From contig JAANXI010000147.1 of the NCBI GenBank assembly GCA_018263365.1, forward strand, positions 1 through 10,516: a stretch of 10,516 nucleotides of DNA, written 5' to 3'. The notes under the pieces are model-generated. The model was not told where the DNA came from. It made no database searches and was given only the letters and a program-made list of their open reading frames with translations. Positions 1 to 7,100 of this stretch are shown here, piece by piece (position 1 is the stretch's first letter; the number at the start of each line of letters is the position of its first letter). Source of the DNA: Fidelibacterota bacterium (lineage in GTDB: Bacteria; Fidelibacterota; JAANXI01). Both the position numbers and the translations under genes were made by a program.

Positions 1-869
1 ATGGAGATTTTTTTCATATCAACCGATCCGGGCTACCGGTCAATCTGCACCTGCAGCGGGGAGAACTGGCGACAAGCCCAATCCCCAGGGATGCCGTGGC
101 GTTCACGCCGGATGACCGTATTCTTTTTGCCGATTTTCACATTGGGGGATACATACGGGTTGCCAAGGGACAGCGGTATCCACTCAGCGGAGTGAACCGG
201 GAGCGCTGGAACGATGAACTCATCATGTATAATCGATACCATGGAAGGTCTACTCGAACCAATTCCTACGGGACCGAATTACGTGTGATTCCAATAGATG
301 AGTGGCAAGTAAACCAACCATTCAGAGTACTTGTCCGGGCCAGGGAAATTGGCAAAGGAGATATGCCGATTCCAGAGCACGGGGCGATTCTGTCCGGCCA
401 TCATGTAGCAAGTATCTTCCTGAATAACAACATTGACATTGGCGATACACTCACGGTGGAAATTGACGTGGGACCATACGATGAACCTGTCACTGAAGCC
501 ATTGGCGGGGGGCCGATGATTATCAGGAACGGAAAAGTGATTGAACCGGACGAAGAAAGACATCCGCGCACTGGCATCGGCATCAACCGGGATACATCGA
601 AAGTTTACCTGTTCACCGTTGATGGGAGAAGTGACAAGAGTGCGGGAATGACGCTCCACGAGATGGGCCAGTTCGTGAAACGGGAATTTAATATGTGGAA
701 TGCTCTGAATCTGGACGGTGGCGGCTCCACAACCATGGTCATCTGGAACACGATTGTGAACTCCCCATCGGATGCCTCCGGAGAGCGGCCCGTGGGAAAT
801 GCCTTGTTGTTAGTCTCTACAGCGCCGGATTCCGTATTAAGACCGTATCCGAAATCACCGGACCAATAA
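1..869 (+). CDS. Phosphodiester glycosidase family protein (NAGPA-like domain), 5' partial
   Basis: The reading frame is open from the left edge (first full codon at position 3) to TAA at 867-869, so the gene starts upstream; the ATG at 96 is internal. The first visible residues are GDFF, and the split codon before them ends in AT, fitting the family's NGDFF motif. They are followed by SGLPVNLHL and a GEL turn. Further along come GGGPMI, HPRTGIGI (from 561), VDGR...SAGMTL (from 618) and NLDGGGSTTM (from 708), the conserved C-terminal signatures of the phosphodiester glycosidase domain (the family of the lysosomal uncovering enzyme NAGPA). Members hydrolyse a sugar-phosphate diester bond; the bacterial substrate is usually unknown and cannot be told here. 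The export signal, if any, is outside the window. A 115-base gap separates it from the next gene, so shared transcription is uncertain. Confidence 0.88.
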   Translation, partial: GDFFHINRSGLPVNLHLQRGELATSPIPRDAVAFTPDDRILFADFHIGGYIRVAKGQRYPLSGVNRERWNDELIMYNRYHGRSTRTNSYGTELRVIPIDEWQVNQPFRVLVRAREIGKGDMPIPEHGAILSGHHVASIFLNNNIDIGDTLTVEIDVGPYDEPVTEAIGGGPMIIRNGKVIEPDEERHPRTGIGINRDTSKVYLFTVDGRSDKSAGMTLHEMGQFVKREFNMWNALNLDGGGSTTMVIWNTIVNSPSDASGERPVGNALLLVSTAPDSVLRPYPKSPDQ

Positions 870-970
870 AGAGCATAATAAATTTCGCCTGTTTTCTGTG
901 GAGAATTGTTGTAAATTTTTGTTTCGTGACACAAACCAGCCAATGGACTCACTACACCAATTGCGACGAT

Positions 971-978
971 AAGAGGAG
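971..978 (+). promoter_or_regulatory. Ribosome binding site of the first M16 peptidase gene
   Basis: AAGAGGAG ends six bases before the ATG at 985. This is a strong Shine-Dalgarno match that fixes the start and puts a signal peptide at the N-terminus. I see no convincing promoter in the rest of the 870-984 gap. Confidence 0.8.
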
Positions 979-984
979 AATCGA

Positions 985-2319
985 ATGCGTAACATCATTG
1001 GAAGATTATTCGTACTCATAACACTGGGAGTGATGATGACTCAAAGCGCCTCTGCGGGTATTTTTCCGTATGATTACAAAGTGAACACACTCGACAACGG
1101 GCTGAAATACATCCTGATTCCGGTGGAAAGCCCCGGAGTTGTCTCGTATTTCAGCATAGTTCGTACCGGGAGCCGGGACGAATATGAGCCGGGGCATTCC
1201 GGATTTGCACACCTCTTCGAGCACATGATGTTCCGGGGTACCAAAAACTTTCCCGGCGATGTCTACGACGAAATGGTCACCCGTATCGGCGCGGACGGTA
1301 ATGCCTACACTACCGATGATTATACATGCTACTTTATGACATTTGCGAAGCCGGACCTTGAACAGGTCATCATGCTGGAGAGCGATCGTTTCCAGAACCT
1401 GGAATACTCCGAAGCGGAGTTCCAGACCGAGACCGGGGCCGTTTATGGCGAATACCGGAAGGGACGAACAAGTCCGTGGTCAGTGCTCTACGAAGAAATT
1501 CACGAGATGGCCTATGATGTCCACACCTACGAACACACCACCATCGGCTTTGAGGAAGACATTAAGGCAATGCCCACAATGTACGAATATAGTCAGTCCT
1601 TCTTTAACCGGTACTACCGGCCTGAAAATGTAGTCATCCTGATAACAGGCGATTTCAATGAAAAAGAAACCGTAAATCTCCTGAAAAAGTACTACGGGAA
1701 GTGGGAACCCGACTATGTGAAACCGAAGATCGAATCTGAGCCGCCACAGGAGGAACCGCGCTCCAAAGAAGTGGATTACTCCGGCCGTACGCTGCCAATT
1801 ATCGACATCGCATTCAAAGGGCCGGCTTTTGAGAACAACAAGGATGATATGGCTGCCATCTCCTTGCTTGGGGACCTGGCGTTTGGCGAAAACAGCGAAC
1901 TTTACAAGCGTTTGGTTATCCAGGAACAGAAAGTCCAGTTCATCGCACCGAGTTTCGACAAAAACCGCGACCCGGGCCTACTGCACATTTTCAGCATGGT
2001 GAAATCACCGGAGGACATTGACTATGTTGAAGGCCTTATTAATGAAACGCTCGCGGAATATCAGGAAAAACCAGTGGATTCGGAAACACTTACAGAGTTG
2101 AAAAGCCGCGAAAAATATCAATTTCTCATGGATTTGGATACGCCATCGAGTGTAGCGCATAATTTAGCCCGGTACGTAGCGTTAACCGGAGGCATCGAGT
2201 CGGTCGACGAATATTACACGGCACTGGAGAACATAACTCCGGAAGACATCCAGCAAGTCGCAAAAACTTACTTCATCGAAGACGGCCGGAACACTATAGT
2301 TCTCAAAGGAGCGGAATAG
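985..2319 (+). CDS. Exported M16 family zinc metallopeptidase, catalytic subunit
   Basis: This 444-residue protein starts with a Sec signal peptide (positive RxxxxR region, hydrophobic stretch, probable cleavage after ASA at residue 24), so it acts outside the inner membrane, probably in the periplasm. The M16 inverted zinc motif HxxEH is intact as H76-L-F-E79-H80 within a typical GFAHLFEHMMFRGTK context. A glutamate at 156, 76 residues after H80 in GAVYGEYRKGR, fits the third zinc ligand at the family's usual spacing. The second half (about 235-444) is the non-catalytic M16_C domain. At the place where active homologues have the substrate-binding Arg/Tyr pair (LREkrGLaY), this protein reads LYKRLVIQEQKVQF, and both residues seem absent. 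The next gene overlaps by one base and supplies that pair, so the two products very likely form a heterodimer that degrades peptides or small proteins. The true substrate is unknown. Confidence 0.93.
   Translation: MRNIIGRLFVLITLGVMMTQSASAGIFPYDYKVNTLDNGLKYILIPVESPGVVSYFSIVRTGSRDEYEPGHSGFAHLFEHMMFRGTKNFPGDVYDEMVTRIGADGNAYTTDDYTCYFMTFAKPDLEQVIMLESDRFQNLEYSEAEFQTETGAVYGEYRKGRTSPWSVLYEEIHEMAYDVHTYEHTTIGFEEDIKAMPTMYEYSQSFFNRYYRPENVVILITGDFNEKETVNLLKKYYGKWEPDYVKPKIESEPPQEEPRSKEVDYSGRTLPIIDIAFKGPAFENNKDDMAAISLLGDLAFGENSELYKRLVIQEQKVQFIAPSFDKNRDPGLLHIFSMVKSPEDIDYVEGLINETLAEYQEKPVDSETLTELKSREKYQFLMDLDTPSSVAHNLARYVALTGGIESVDEYYTALENITPEDIQQVAKTYFIEDGRNTIVLKGAE
2305..2311 (+). promoter_or_regulatory. 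Ribosome binding site selecting a GTG start
   Basis: AAAGGAG lies within the last codons of the upstream M16 gene, seven bases before GTG at 2319. It supports the GTG start and translation coupled to the upstream stop codon (TAG and GTG share one base). Confidence 0.8.
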
Positions 2320-3836
2320 TGAAACATTTACGCAAATTCAATCTGCTGCTCGTACTCATATTAATTGGAAATACCCTGGCATTTGGAGGAACACCCGTGT
2401 CTGATGACAATACCGTATTAGTCCCTGTGAAGGAGGATCCCACCATTTCGTTCCGGCTCTGGTTCAAAGTCGGGTCGCAGGATGATCCGAAGGGCAAGGA
2501 GGGACTGGCATACATCACGTCGGCGATGCTGGCTGAAGGATCGACGGAATCCCGCACCTACGAAGAAATTGTGTCCGCCTTGTATCCGCTGGCGGCAAGC
2601 TATGATGCCAACACCCACGTGGAACAGACGGTATTTTACGGACGCGTTCACAAAGATAACCTGGACCGGTATTACGAACTGTACACGGATGCCGTGCTGA
2701 ATCCGGCCTTTACCGAAGAGGACCTCAGCCGGATCAAGAGCCAGGTGCTGAATTACCTCGAGAATACACTGCGATACTCCAGCGATGAGGAACTGGGTAA
2801 GTCGGCGCTGTACAATTTTGTGTACGAAGGTACGCCCTACGGGCATATCCCGGAAGGGACAGTCGAAAGCGTCAAGAGTATCACCGTAGAGGATGTGAGG
2901 GCCTTTTATAAGGAAAACTTCTGCAAAGAGAACGTGGTCATCGGACTGGGCGGCGGATATGATAAGAAGCTCGTTAATCAGCTCCAACAGGACCTGGGTA
3001 ATCTCCCCTCCAATGAAAATGTAACAACGGTTACCACACCAGAGCCGGCGAAAATTGATGGCAGGGAAGTCCGGATTGTTGAAAAGGATGCCAACGCCAC
3101 AGCAATAAGTATCGGATTTCCAATCGATATACTGCGCGGGGAGCGTGAATGGTATGCGCTTGCGCTGGCGAACTCCTATTTTGGCGAGCACCGGAACTCG
3201 AGCAGTCACCTGTACCAGGTGATCCGCGAAGCCCGCGGATTGAATTACGGCGACTATTCCTACATTGAGCGCTATCCCAACGGAGGACGACGCTCAAAGC
3301 CGATGCAGAATGTGAGCCTTCGCCGGCAGATGTTCGAAATCTGGATTCGTCCGGTGCCAAATAAAACGAAACATTTCGTACTCAGGACGACCATCCGTGA
3401 ACTGGAGGACTTCGTTGAAAACGGATTGACCGAAGAAGAGTTCGAATTGACGCAGCAGTTCTTCAGCAAATATGTGCTCCATTATGCGCCAACCACAATG
3501 GCTCGGCTTGGTTACGCACTCGATGATGAGTTCTACGGCATCGATGGAAGCCACCTGGAAAAGTTCCGGACGATCATCCCGACGCTGTCCAGGGAAGAAG
3601 TGAATGCTGCAATCAAACAACAGTTGCAGTATAAGGATTTGAAAATTGCAATGGTGACCAATGATGCCGATAGTCTGAAATCAGCGCTGGTGAACGAAAC
3701 GCCGAGCCCGATTGAATATGGAACCCCGAAGGATGATAACGTCTATGAAGCCGATAAAATAATCAAAGATTATCCGCTGAATATATCGGCTGATGATGTC
3801 GAAATCGTGCCGGTGGAGAAGATGTTCGCTAAGTAA
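2319..3836 (+). CDS. Exported M16 family protein, non-catalytic partner subunit
   Basis: This 505-residue protein begins at a GTG that overlaps the TAG of the catalytic M16 gene by one base. A signal peptide is clear (KHLRK, then a Leu/Ile-rich stretch, probable cleavage after TLA at residue 21). It has the M16 fold: the N-terminal domain pattern GLAYITSAMLAEGS lies exactly where active members read GLAHLLEHML, so H, E and H are replaced by Y65, S68 and A69 and zinc cannot be bound in the usual way. The M16_C domain keeps LYQVIREARGLNY, giving the substrate-binding pair R303 and Y310. This is the reverse of the upstream subunit and matches the known design of heterodimeric M16 enzymes such as mitochondrial processing peptidase and bacterial two-subunit M16 proteases. 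About 60 residues more than the partner, partly a C-terminal extension (NISADDVEIVPVEKMFAK). No terminator hairpin is obvious after the stop. Confidence 0.9.
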   Translation: MKHLRKFNLLLVLILIGNTLAFGGTPVSDDNTVLVPVKEDPTISFRLWFKVGSQDDPKGKEGLAYITSAMLAEGSTESRTYEEIVSALYPLAASYDANTHVEQTVFYGRVHKDNLDRYYELYTDAVLNPAFTEEDLSRIKSQVLNYLENTLRYSSDEELGKSALYNFVYEGTPYGHIPEGTVESVKSITVEDVRAFYKENFCKENVVIGLGGGYDKKLVNQLQQDLGNLPSNENVTTVTTPEPAKIDGREVRIVEKDANATAISIGFPIDILRGEREWYALALANSYFGEHRNSSSHLYQVIREARGLNYGDYSYIERYPNGGRRSKPMQNVSLRRQMFEIWIRPVPNKTKHFVLRTTIRELEDFVENGLTEEEFELTQQFFSKYVLHYAPTTMARLGYALDDEFYGIDGSHLEKFRTIIPTLSREEVNAAIKQQLQYKDLKIAMVTNDADSLKSALVNETPSPIEYGTPKDDNVYEADKIIKDYPLNISADDVEIVPVEKMFAK

Positions 3837-3859
3837 CAGATCTCAACGGGATTTTTGTA

Positions 3860-3890
3860 TTGAAATGGAGCGGGAGCAAATCTATATTTG
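3860..3890 (+). promoter_or_regulatory. Promoter of tRNA-Ala
   Basis: TTGAAA (3860-3865), a 17-base spacer and TATATT (3883-3888) make a good sigma70-type promoter. The same bases also read TTG, 20 bases, TATATTTG (3883-3890), which matches the Bacteroidota-type -7 element TAnnTTTG exactly. Transcription would begin near 3895, about 15 bases before the mature tRNA, leaving a short 5' leader for RNase P. Confidence 0.6.
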
Positions 3891-3909
3891 ACGCTGAATG
3901 AAAAAGTAT

Positions 3910-3982
3910 GGGGCTGTAGCTCAGCTGGGAGAGCACCACGTTCGCAACGTGGGGGTCGTCGGTTCGATCCCGATCAGCTCCA
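3910..3982 (+). tRNA. tRNA-Ala (anticodon CGC)
   Basis: A full cloverleaf of 73 bases can be folded. The acceptor stem is GGGGCTG with CAGCTCC, the D stem GCTC with GAGC, the anticodon stem CCACG (3936-3940) with CGTGG, the loop TTCGCAA, and the T stem GTCGG with CCGAT around TTCGATC. The anticodon CGC is at 3943-3945 and reads GCG only. The G3-U70 wobble pair, the main identity mark for alanyl-tRNA synthetase, is present (G3912 with T3979). The discriminator base is A3982. The 3' CCA is not encoded and must be added by nucleotidyltransferase. Confidence 0.97.
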
Positions 3983-3990
3983 CTCACAGG

Positions 3991-4018
3991 AAAGGGAGCA
4001 AAAGGCTCCCTTTTTTTG
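3991..4018 (+). terminator. Rho-independent terminator after tRNA-Ala
   Basis: A perfect 9-bp stem, AAAGGGAGC (3991-3999) with GCTCCCTTT (4005-4013), closes a 5-base loop AAAAG and runs into seven T residues (4011-4017). It lies nine bases after the tRNA and should end its transcript. Confidence 0.93.
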
Positions 4019-4033
4019 TTTAACAGAGTACAA

Positions 4034-4657
4034 ATGAAATACCGACATTGTATGAGATATCTCTGGAAATCCTTCGGGTTTATTGGCTTTATTCTCCTGC
4101 TAACCGGATGCGCATTATTCCAAAAGAATGAACCAGCGCCGGATTCCGGGATTATTTACGGACCGGGTTTTGCGCTGTCGCTGACGGCGCCGGAAGGCTG
4201 GGAGCTCCGCGAACAGGAGGCCCAAAAACGAAGCCTATTTGCTGTGATTCTTCCGAAGGGCAAATCATGGGATAAGGCGAACCGACGGATGTACGCCAGT
4301 ATTGCGGGCATTGATACTGCCGCTGATGAAGGACATCATGATATTTATGATCTGATGCGCCGAGATTCAGTCTACTTTTCCAACATTGCCGAAAATGTCA
4401 AGATAACAACCATCGATACGATCATTCGATCGAATGAGAGAGAAGTGTTCTTGCGGAAAGTTACCGGAATACCTAAGGAACCTTACAAAATTACGGCCTA
4501 CGCCAATGAAGAGACAATGGTAGTGATGGTCGGGTTTGGCGCCCAAACAGAGAAGCTGTTTAATCAAACCCTCCCTCAGTTCTATCGCGTACTCTCATCA
4601 TACCGGTTTTTTGACAGGAGCGCCAAAGTGATCATACCGGATGAACTCAATGAATGA
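4034..4657 (+). CDS. Small lipoprotein of unknown function
   Basis: I place the start at ATG 4034 (207 residues), because the in-frame TTG at 4016 lies inside the terminator's T-run; ATG 4052 is an alternative. The upstream AGAG is only a weak ribosome site. The N-terminus (KYRHCMRYLWK, then a hydrophobic segment, then LLTGC) is a lipoprotein signal with the lipidated cysteine at residue 26, and the next residue is Ala rather than Asp. The body has the pattern FALSLTAPEGWELRE, ILPKGKSWDKANRRMYASI and DSVYF, resembling small exported proteins of proteobacteria with a GWxL...PKG(S/K)xW...MY arrangement and perhaps a PsbP-like or DUF1795-like fold. This likeness is from memory and gives no function. 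It sits between two tRNA genes, and its own promoter is not evident. Confidence 0.8.
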   Translation: MKYRHCMRYLWKSFGFIGFILLLTGCALFQKNEPAPDSGIIYGPGFALSLTAPEGWELREQEAQKRSLFAVILPKGKSWDKANRRMYASIAGIDTAADEGHHDIYDLMRRDSVYFSNIAENVKITTIDTIIRSNEREVFLRKVTGIPKEPYKITAYANEETMVVMVGFGAQTEKLFNQTLPQFYRVLSSYRFFDRSAKVIIPDELNE

Positions 4658-4679
4658 GGATATTTTCTTACCATTCCCC

Positions 4680-4708
4680 TTGTAATCAGCCTCATCTGTA
4701 CTTATTTT
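4680..4708 (+). promoter_or_regulatory. Possible promoter of tRNA-Thr
   Basis: TTGTAA (4680-4685) is followed after 17 bases by TATTTT (4703-4708), putting a start near 4715, about 11 bases before the tRNA. The T-rich -10 is a partial match only, so this is a tentative call. Confidence 0.35.
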
Positions 4709-4725
4709 TTTGTAATTTAATTAAA

Positions 4726-4799
4726 GCCACCCTAGCTCAGATGGCCAGAGCAGCTCACTCGTAATGAGCAGGTCTCCGGTTCGAATCCGGAGGGTGGCT
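4726..4799 (+). tRNA. tRNA-Thr (anticodon CGT)
   Basis: A 74-base cloverleaf is complete. The acceptor stem GCCACCC pairs with GGGTGGC (4792-4798), the D stem GCTC with GAGC, and the anticodon stem GCTCA (4753-4757) with TGAGC around CTCGTAA. The T stem TCCGG pairs with CCGGA around TTCGAAT. The anticodon CGT at 4760-4762 reads ACG only. The discriminator is T4799 and CCA is not encoded. No terminator hairpin follows, so the transcript may continue into the sensor gene that starts 51 bases downstream. Confidence 0.96.
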
Positions 4800-4850
4800 C
4801 TGCAATTCTTGCTTAATTATAATAACGACACCAATTTATGGATTAATTCT

Positions 4851-6428
4851 ATGGCGTCATCTTTTAATGATCAGCACCTGTTAGCGCTGTTAGATCTGCA
4901 TGATAATCTCAGCAGGATGACCTCGTGCCTCAGTGAATTGCTTGGGGATGACAAAGCGAAACAATCAGTGATCTACTGGCTGCGTTCAGATGGGGATTTT
5001 CACCGGTTATTTCCGGATGAGAGCGCCCTGCCCGAAATTATTGATGCTAAGCAATTTCAGGACGTTTTTGATGGATATGAGAACCTGCGGGTTGATGATG
5101 TTACTGAAGGTCTCTTCGGAGATTCTGTCCCTGAGTCAAACAAACTGATTCCGTTATATCACGGACAGGATTTATATGGACTATGGATTATTCCGGACCT
5201 GGCATCAGTGCCGGACAGTGATTTTCAGACTGCCGCAAAATATTTGAGCATCGGACTGGAACATGGGCAATTGATCAGAGAATCCGAACGGCAGAACAGG
5301 CGGTTGGTCAGCCTCGTGGAAGCGGGGGAGATATTTACATCGCAGACATCTCTGGATGACGTCCTGCAAAAACTTGTGGAAGAATTGCATGGGCGCTTTG
5401 GATACTCCTCTGTCGCAGTATTGGTACTGGAAGGTAAAAACCTTCGTATTGCGGCGGCTGAGGGATTCTATGAGGATATCATTGGATACACCTTCAATGT
5501 GAACAAGGGAATTACCGGCCGCGCAGCCCGTCACGGTGAGGATCAACTTGCCGGAGATGTGGCAGAAGATGAGGCGTATATTGATGCCGGAGCAAAGGAC
5601 ATCCAATCGGAAATGGCGGTTCCCATTCGGATGGGCGAAGAAGTCCTGGGGGTTTTAGATGCACAATCGACCCAACTACATGCATTCGACGAATCCGATG
5701 TGAACTTTTTGCATGTGGTGGCGAGACAGGCGGCTGTGGCAATACATAACGCAAAACTTTTTGAACATCTGGAGTCGACCAGAGATTACCTCGATAAACT
5801 ATTGGACAGTTCCGGGGATGCCATCTTTGCCATCACCAAAGGCGGAGAAATCACTACCTGGAATTCCGGAGCAGAGCGCATTTACGGATATACCACTGAA
5901 GAAGCGCTTGGGAAGAGCGTGGATGATCTGGTGGACCCTGATGAACATAGCCGATCAGCGGATGATGTCATTAAACTGGTGCAGGAAAACGACGGTATTT
6001 ATCAGGAAGATGAGGTCATCCGCAAGCGGAAGAACGGAGAAACCTTTCCGACGACCGCTACCTATACTTTGCTGCGTGATGAAACCGGGATCATTGGATT
6101 GAGTATTATTGAAAAAGACTTGACCTATTTAAAGCAGGCGACCAAACTCGATGCGGCGAAAACCCTGATTTCCACGGTAACCCATTATATAAATAATGCG
6201 GTTACTCCGCTCAATGGCCGGGCGCAGATTGCCGAAATGCAGCCGACGGATGAAAATATTGAAACCCTGATTGAAGTGAGCCTGGAAACCACCGAAAAAA
6301 TTCAGGAAGTCATTAATACCATTTCTGAGATGAAAGAATTTATTACAACTCCTTATTACAATACGAGTTACATCATTAATCTCGAGGAACAGTTAAAGGA
6401 AAAACTGGCTGAAATCAAATCGGAGTGA
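4851..6428 (+). CDS. GAF-GAF-PAS sensor protein with a phosphoacceptor-like helical end and no ATPase domain
   Basis: I start this 525-residue protein at ATG 4851, since the longer frame (ATG 4764) would begin inside tRNA-Thr; no Shine-Dalgarno site is visible. It has no signal peptide or membrane segment and should be cytoplasmic. Residues 1-145 include helices and a weak GAF-like region (IPLYHGQDLYGLWII). A better GAF domain covers about 152-306 (GKGITGRAA-like turn, MAVPIRMGEEVLGVLDAQS, AAVAIHNAKLFE). A PAS domain covers about 312-430 (AIFAITKGGEITTWNSGAERIYGYTTEEALG). The end resembles a HisKA H-box, T444-H445-Y-I-N-N-A-V-T-P-L-N-G, then two long helices to the stop. The usual HATPase_c domain is missing, and the acidic residue that normally follows the histidine is Tyr. 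It may be a receptor or dimerisation partner rather than a working kinase. Ligands are unknown. Confidence 0.85.
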   Translation: MASSFNDQHLLALLDLHDNLSRMTSCLSELLGDDKAKQSVIYWLRSDGDFHRLFPDESALPEIIDAKQFQDVFDGYENLRVDDVTEGLFGDSVPESNKLIPLYHGQDLYGLWIIPDLASVPDSDFQTAAKYLSIGLEHGQLIRESERQNRRLVSLVEAGEIFTSQTSLDDVLQKLVEELHGRFGYSSVAVLVLEGKNLRIAAAEGFYEDIIGYTFNVNKGITGRAARHGEDQLAGDVAEDEAYIDAGAKDIQSEMAVPIRMGEEVLGVLDAQSTQLHAFDESDVNFLHVVARQAAVAIHNAKLFEHLESTRDYLDKLLDSSGDAIFAITKGGEITTWNSGAERIYGYTTEEALGKSVDDLVDPDEHSRSADDVIKLVQENDGIYQEDEVIRKRKNGETFPTTATYTLLRDETGIIGLSIIEKDLTYLKQATKLDAAKTLISTVTHYINNAVTPLNGRAQIAEMQPTDENIETLIEVSLETTEKIQEVINTISEMKEFITTPYYNTSYIINLEEQLKEKLAEIKSE

Positions 6429-6677
6429 CCCAATTATTCCGTTGAAACTGTAGTGATAACGCTAGTTCGGCTCAACATTTTTCCTTCATTAATTCTTGTT
6501 ATGTCATCCACTACCTTGGTAACAACATATTAACTCTCCCTTGATGGGTCACGAAACGGGAGGACTGCTGATAATAAGCCGAAGAATCTTTGCTATACAA
6601 ACCGCTATTTGTGCTTTTGTTATGCGGTTTTCCGTATTATATTGACACGAGAGAGAGAATAAAGAGAAGGTCATGAT
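6429..6677 (+). other. Intergenic region before the RsbW-like gene
   Basis: No gene-sized frame or RNA gene is evident. There is a weak 7-bp inverted repeat, AAACCGC (6599-6605) with GCGGTTT (6624-6630), around an 18-base loop and followed by TTCC rather than a T-run. AT-rich matches to a -10 box occur at 6635-6640 (TATTAT) and 6638-6643 (TATATT), without a good -35 at the right distance. A promoter for the downstream five-gene run is expected here but cannot be placed with confidence. The end of the gap is a purine-rich GAGAGAGAGAATAAAGAGAA tract. Confidence 0.5.
6665..6670 (+). promoter_or_regulatory. Ribosome binding site of the RsbW-like gene
   Basis: AGAAGG lies seven bases before GTG 6678 and thirteen before ATG 6684. 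The spacing favours the GTG, which gives a protein starting MEMTEE. Two out-of-frame ATG triplets at 6673 and 6676 lie between them. Confidence 0.5.
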
Positions 6678-7100
6678 GTGGAAATGACTGAAGAAATCTC
6701 AATAGCGAACGATCCGCAGCATGTTCAAGAACTGATAGAAATCACCGAACGCAAAATAATAGAAGCCAGTATTCCGGGTGAAATTGCCGATGATGTTTCA
6801 ATAGCGCTCCTCGAAGCTGTGAATAATGCCATTATCCATGGAAATCAGCGGAATTTCAACAAAAATGTCACCGTGCGTATGACTATCGCCGACTCGAAGA
6901 TAGAACTGGTGGTGAGTGACGAAGGAACCGGATTTGATCCATCCCAATTGGAAGACCCAAGCCAGCCGGAAAATATTTTTCGGCCGAGCGGCAGGGGGTT
7001 GTTTTTTATCCGGCAGTTAATGGATGAGGTGGAAATCAATTCCACCAATACGGGAAGTGAAATCGTCATGCGCAAGTATTGGTTCCGGCATGAAGCGTAA
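6678..7100 (+). CDS. RsbW-like stand-alone ATPase (anti-sigma factor / serine kinase type HATPase)
   Basis: This 140-residue protein is a single HATPase_c_2 domain, the size of anti-sigma factors RsbW and SpoIIAB. The ATP-binding boxes are all visible: N-box E46-A-V-N-N50 followed by AIIHGN, G1 box D81-E-G-T-G85 followed by FDP, and G2 box G105-R-G107-LFFIRQLMDEV. In characterised relatives such a domain either holds a sigma factor and phosphorylates an anti-anti-sigma protein on serine, or controls another partner. No sigma factor or STAS-domain antagonist gene is seen nearby, so the partner is unknown. The start is taken as GTG 6678 by its ribosome site; ATG 6684 would shorten it by two residues. 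Its end overlaps the next gene by 11 bases, so it probably heads an operon. It could also serve the GAF/PAS protein upstream, but that is only a suggestion. Confidence 0.88.
   Translation: MEMTEEISIANDPQHVQELIEITERKIIEASIPGEIADDVSIALLEAVNNAIIHGNQRNFNKNVTVRMTIADSKIELVVSDEGTGFDPSQLEDPSQPENIFRPSGRGLFFIRQLMDEVEINSTNTGSEIVMRKYWFRHEA

Noticed and set aside
354..365. AAAGGAG followed by ATG 363 as an internal start in the phosphodiester glycosidase gene
   Set aside because: The spacing of two bases is too short, and the frame upstream encodes conserved family motifs, so this is inside the gene.
921..930. GTTTCGTGAC in one gap and its reverse complement GTCACGAAAC at 6548-6557 as a shared operator
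   Set aside because: A 10-base match between two sites in a 10-kb window is expected by chance, and neither site sits in a recognisable promoter.
2418..3209. Long minus-strand open frame opposite the second M16 gene
   Set aside because: It mirrors the codon structure of the real gene, has no ribosome site or recognisable motifs, and the plus-strand protein is clearly conserved.
4764..4850. Longer N-terminus of the GAF/PAS protein starting at ATG 4764
   Set aside because: This ATG lies in the anticodon arm of tRNA-Thr, and the extra residues look like read-through of the tRNA sequence. ATG 4851 is the first plausible start.
6599..6634. Inverted repeat as a terminator of the GAF/PAS gene
   Set aside because: The stem is only seven base pairs with an 18-base loop, is about 170 bases after the stop, and is followed by too few T residues.
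6544..6645. A 33-codon open frame in the gap before the RsbW-like gene
   Set aside because: It has no ribosome site, the composition is unremarkable, and it overlaps the inverted repeat and the likely promoter zone.
6642..6647. Perfect TTGACA as a -35 box for the RsbW-like gene
   Set aside because: No -10-like sequence lies 16-18 bases downstream; that position is the ribosome binding site region.
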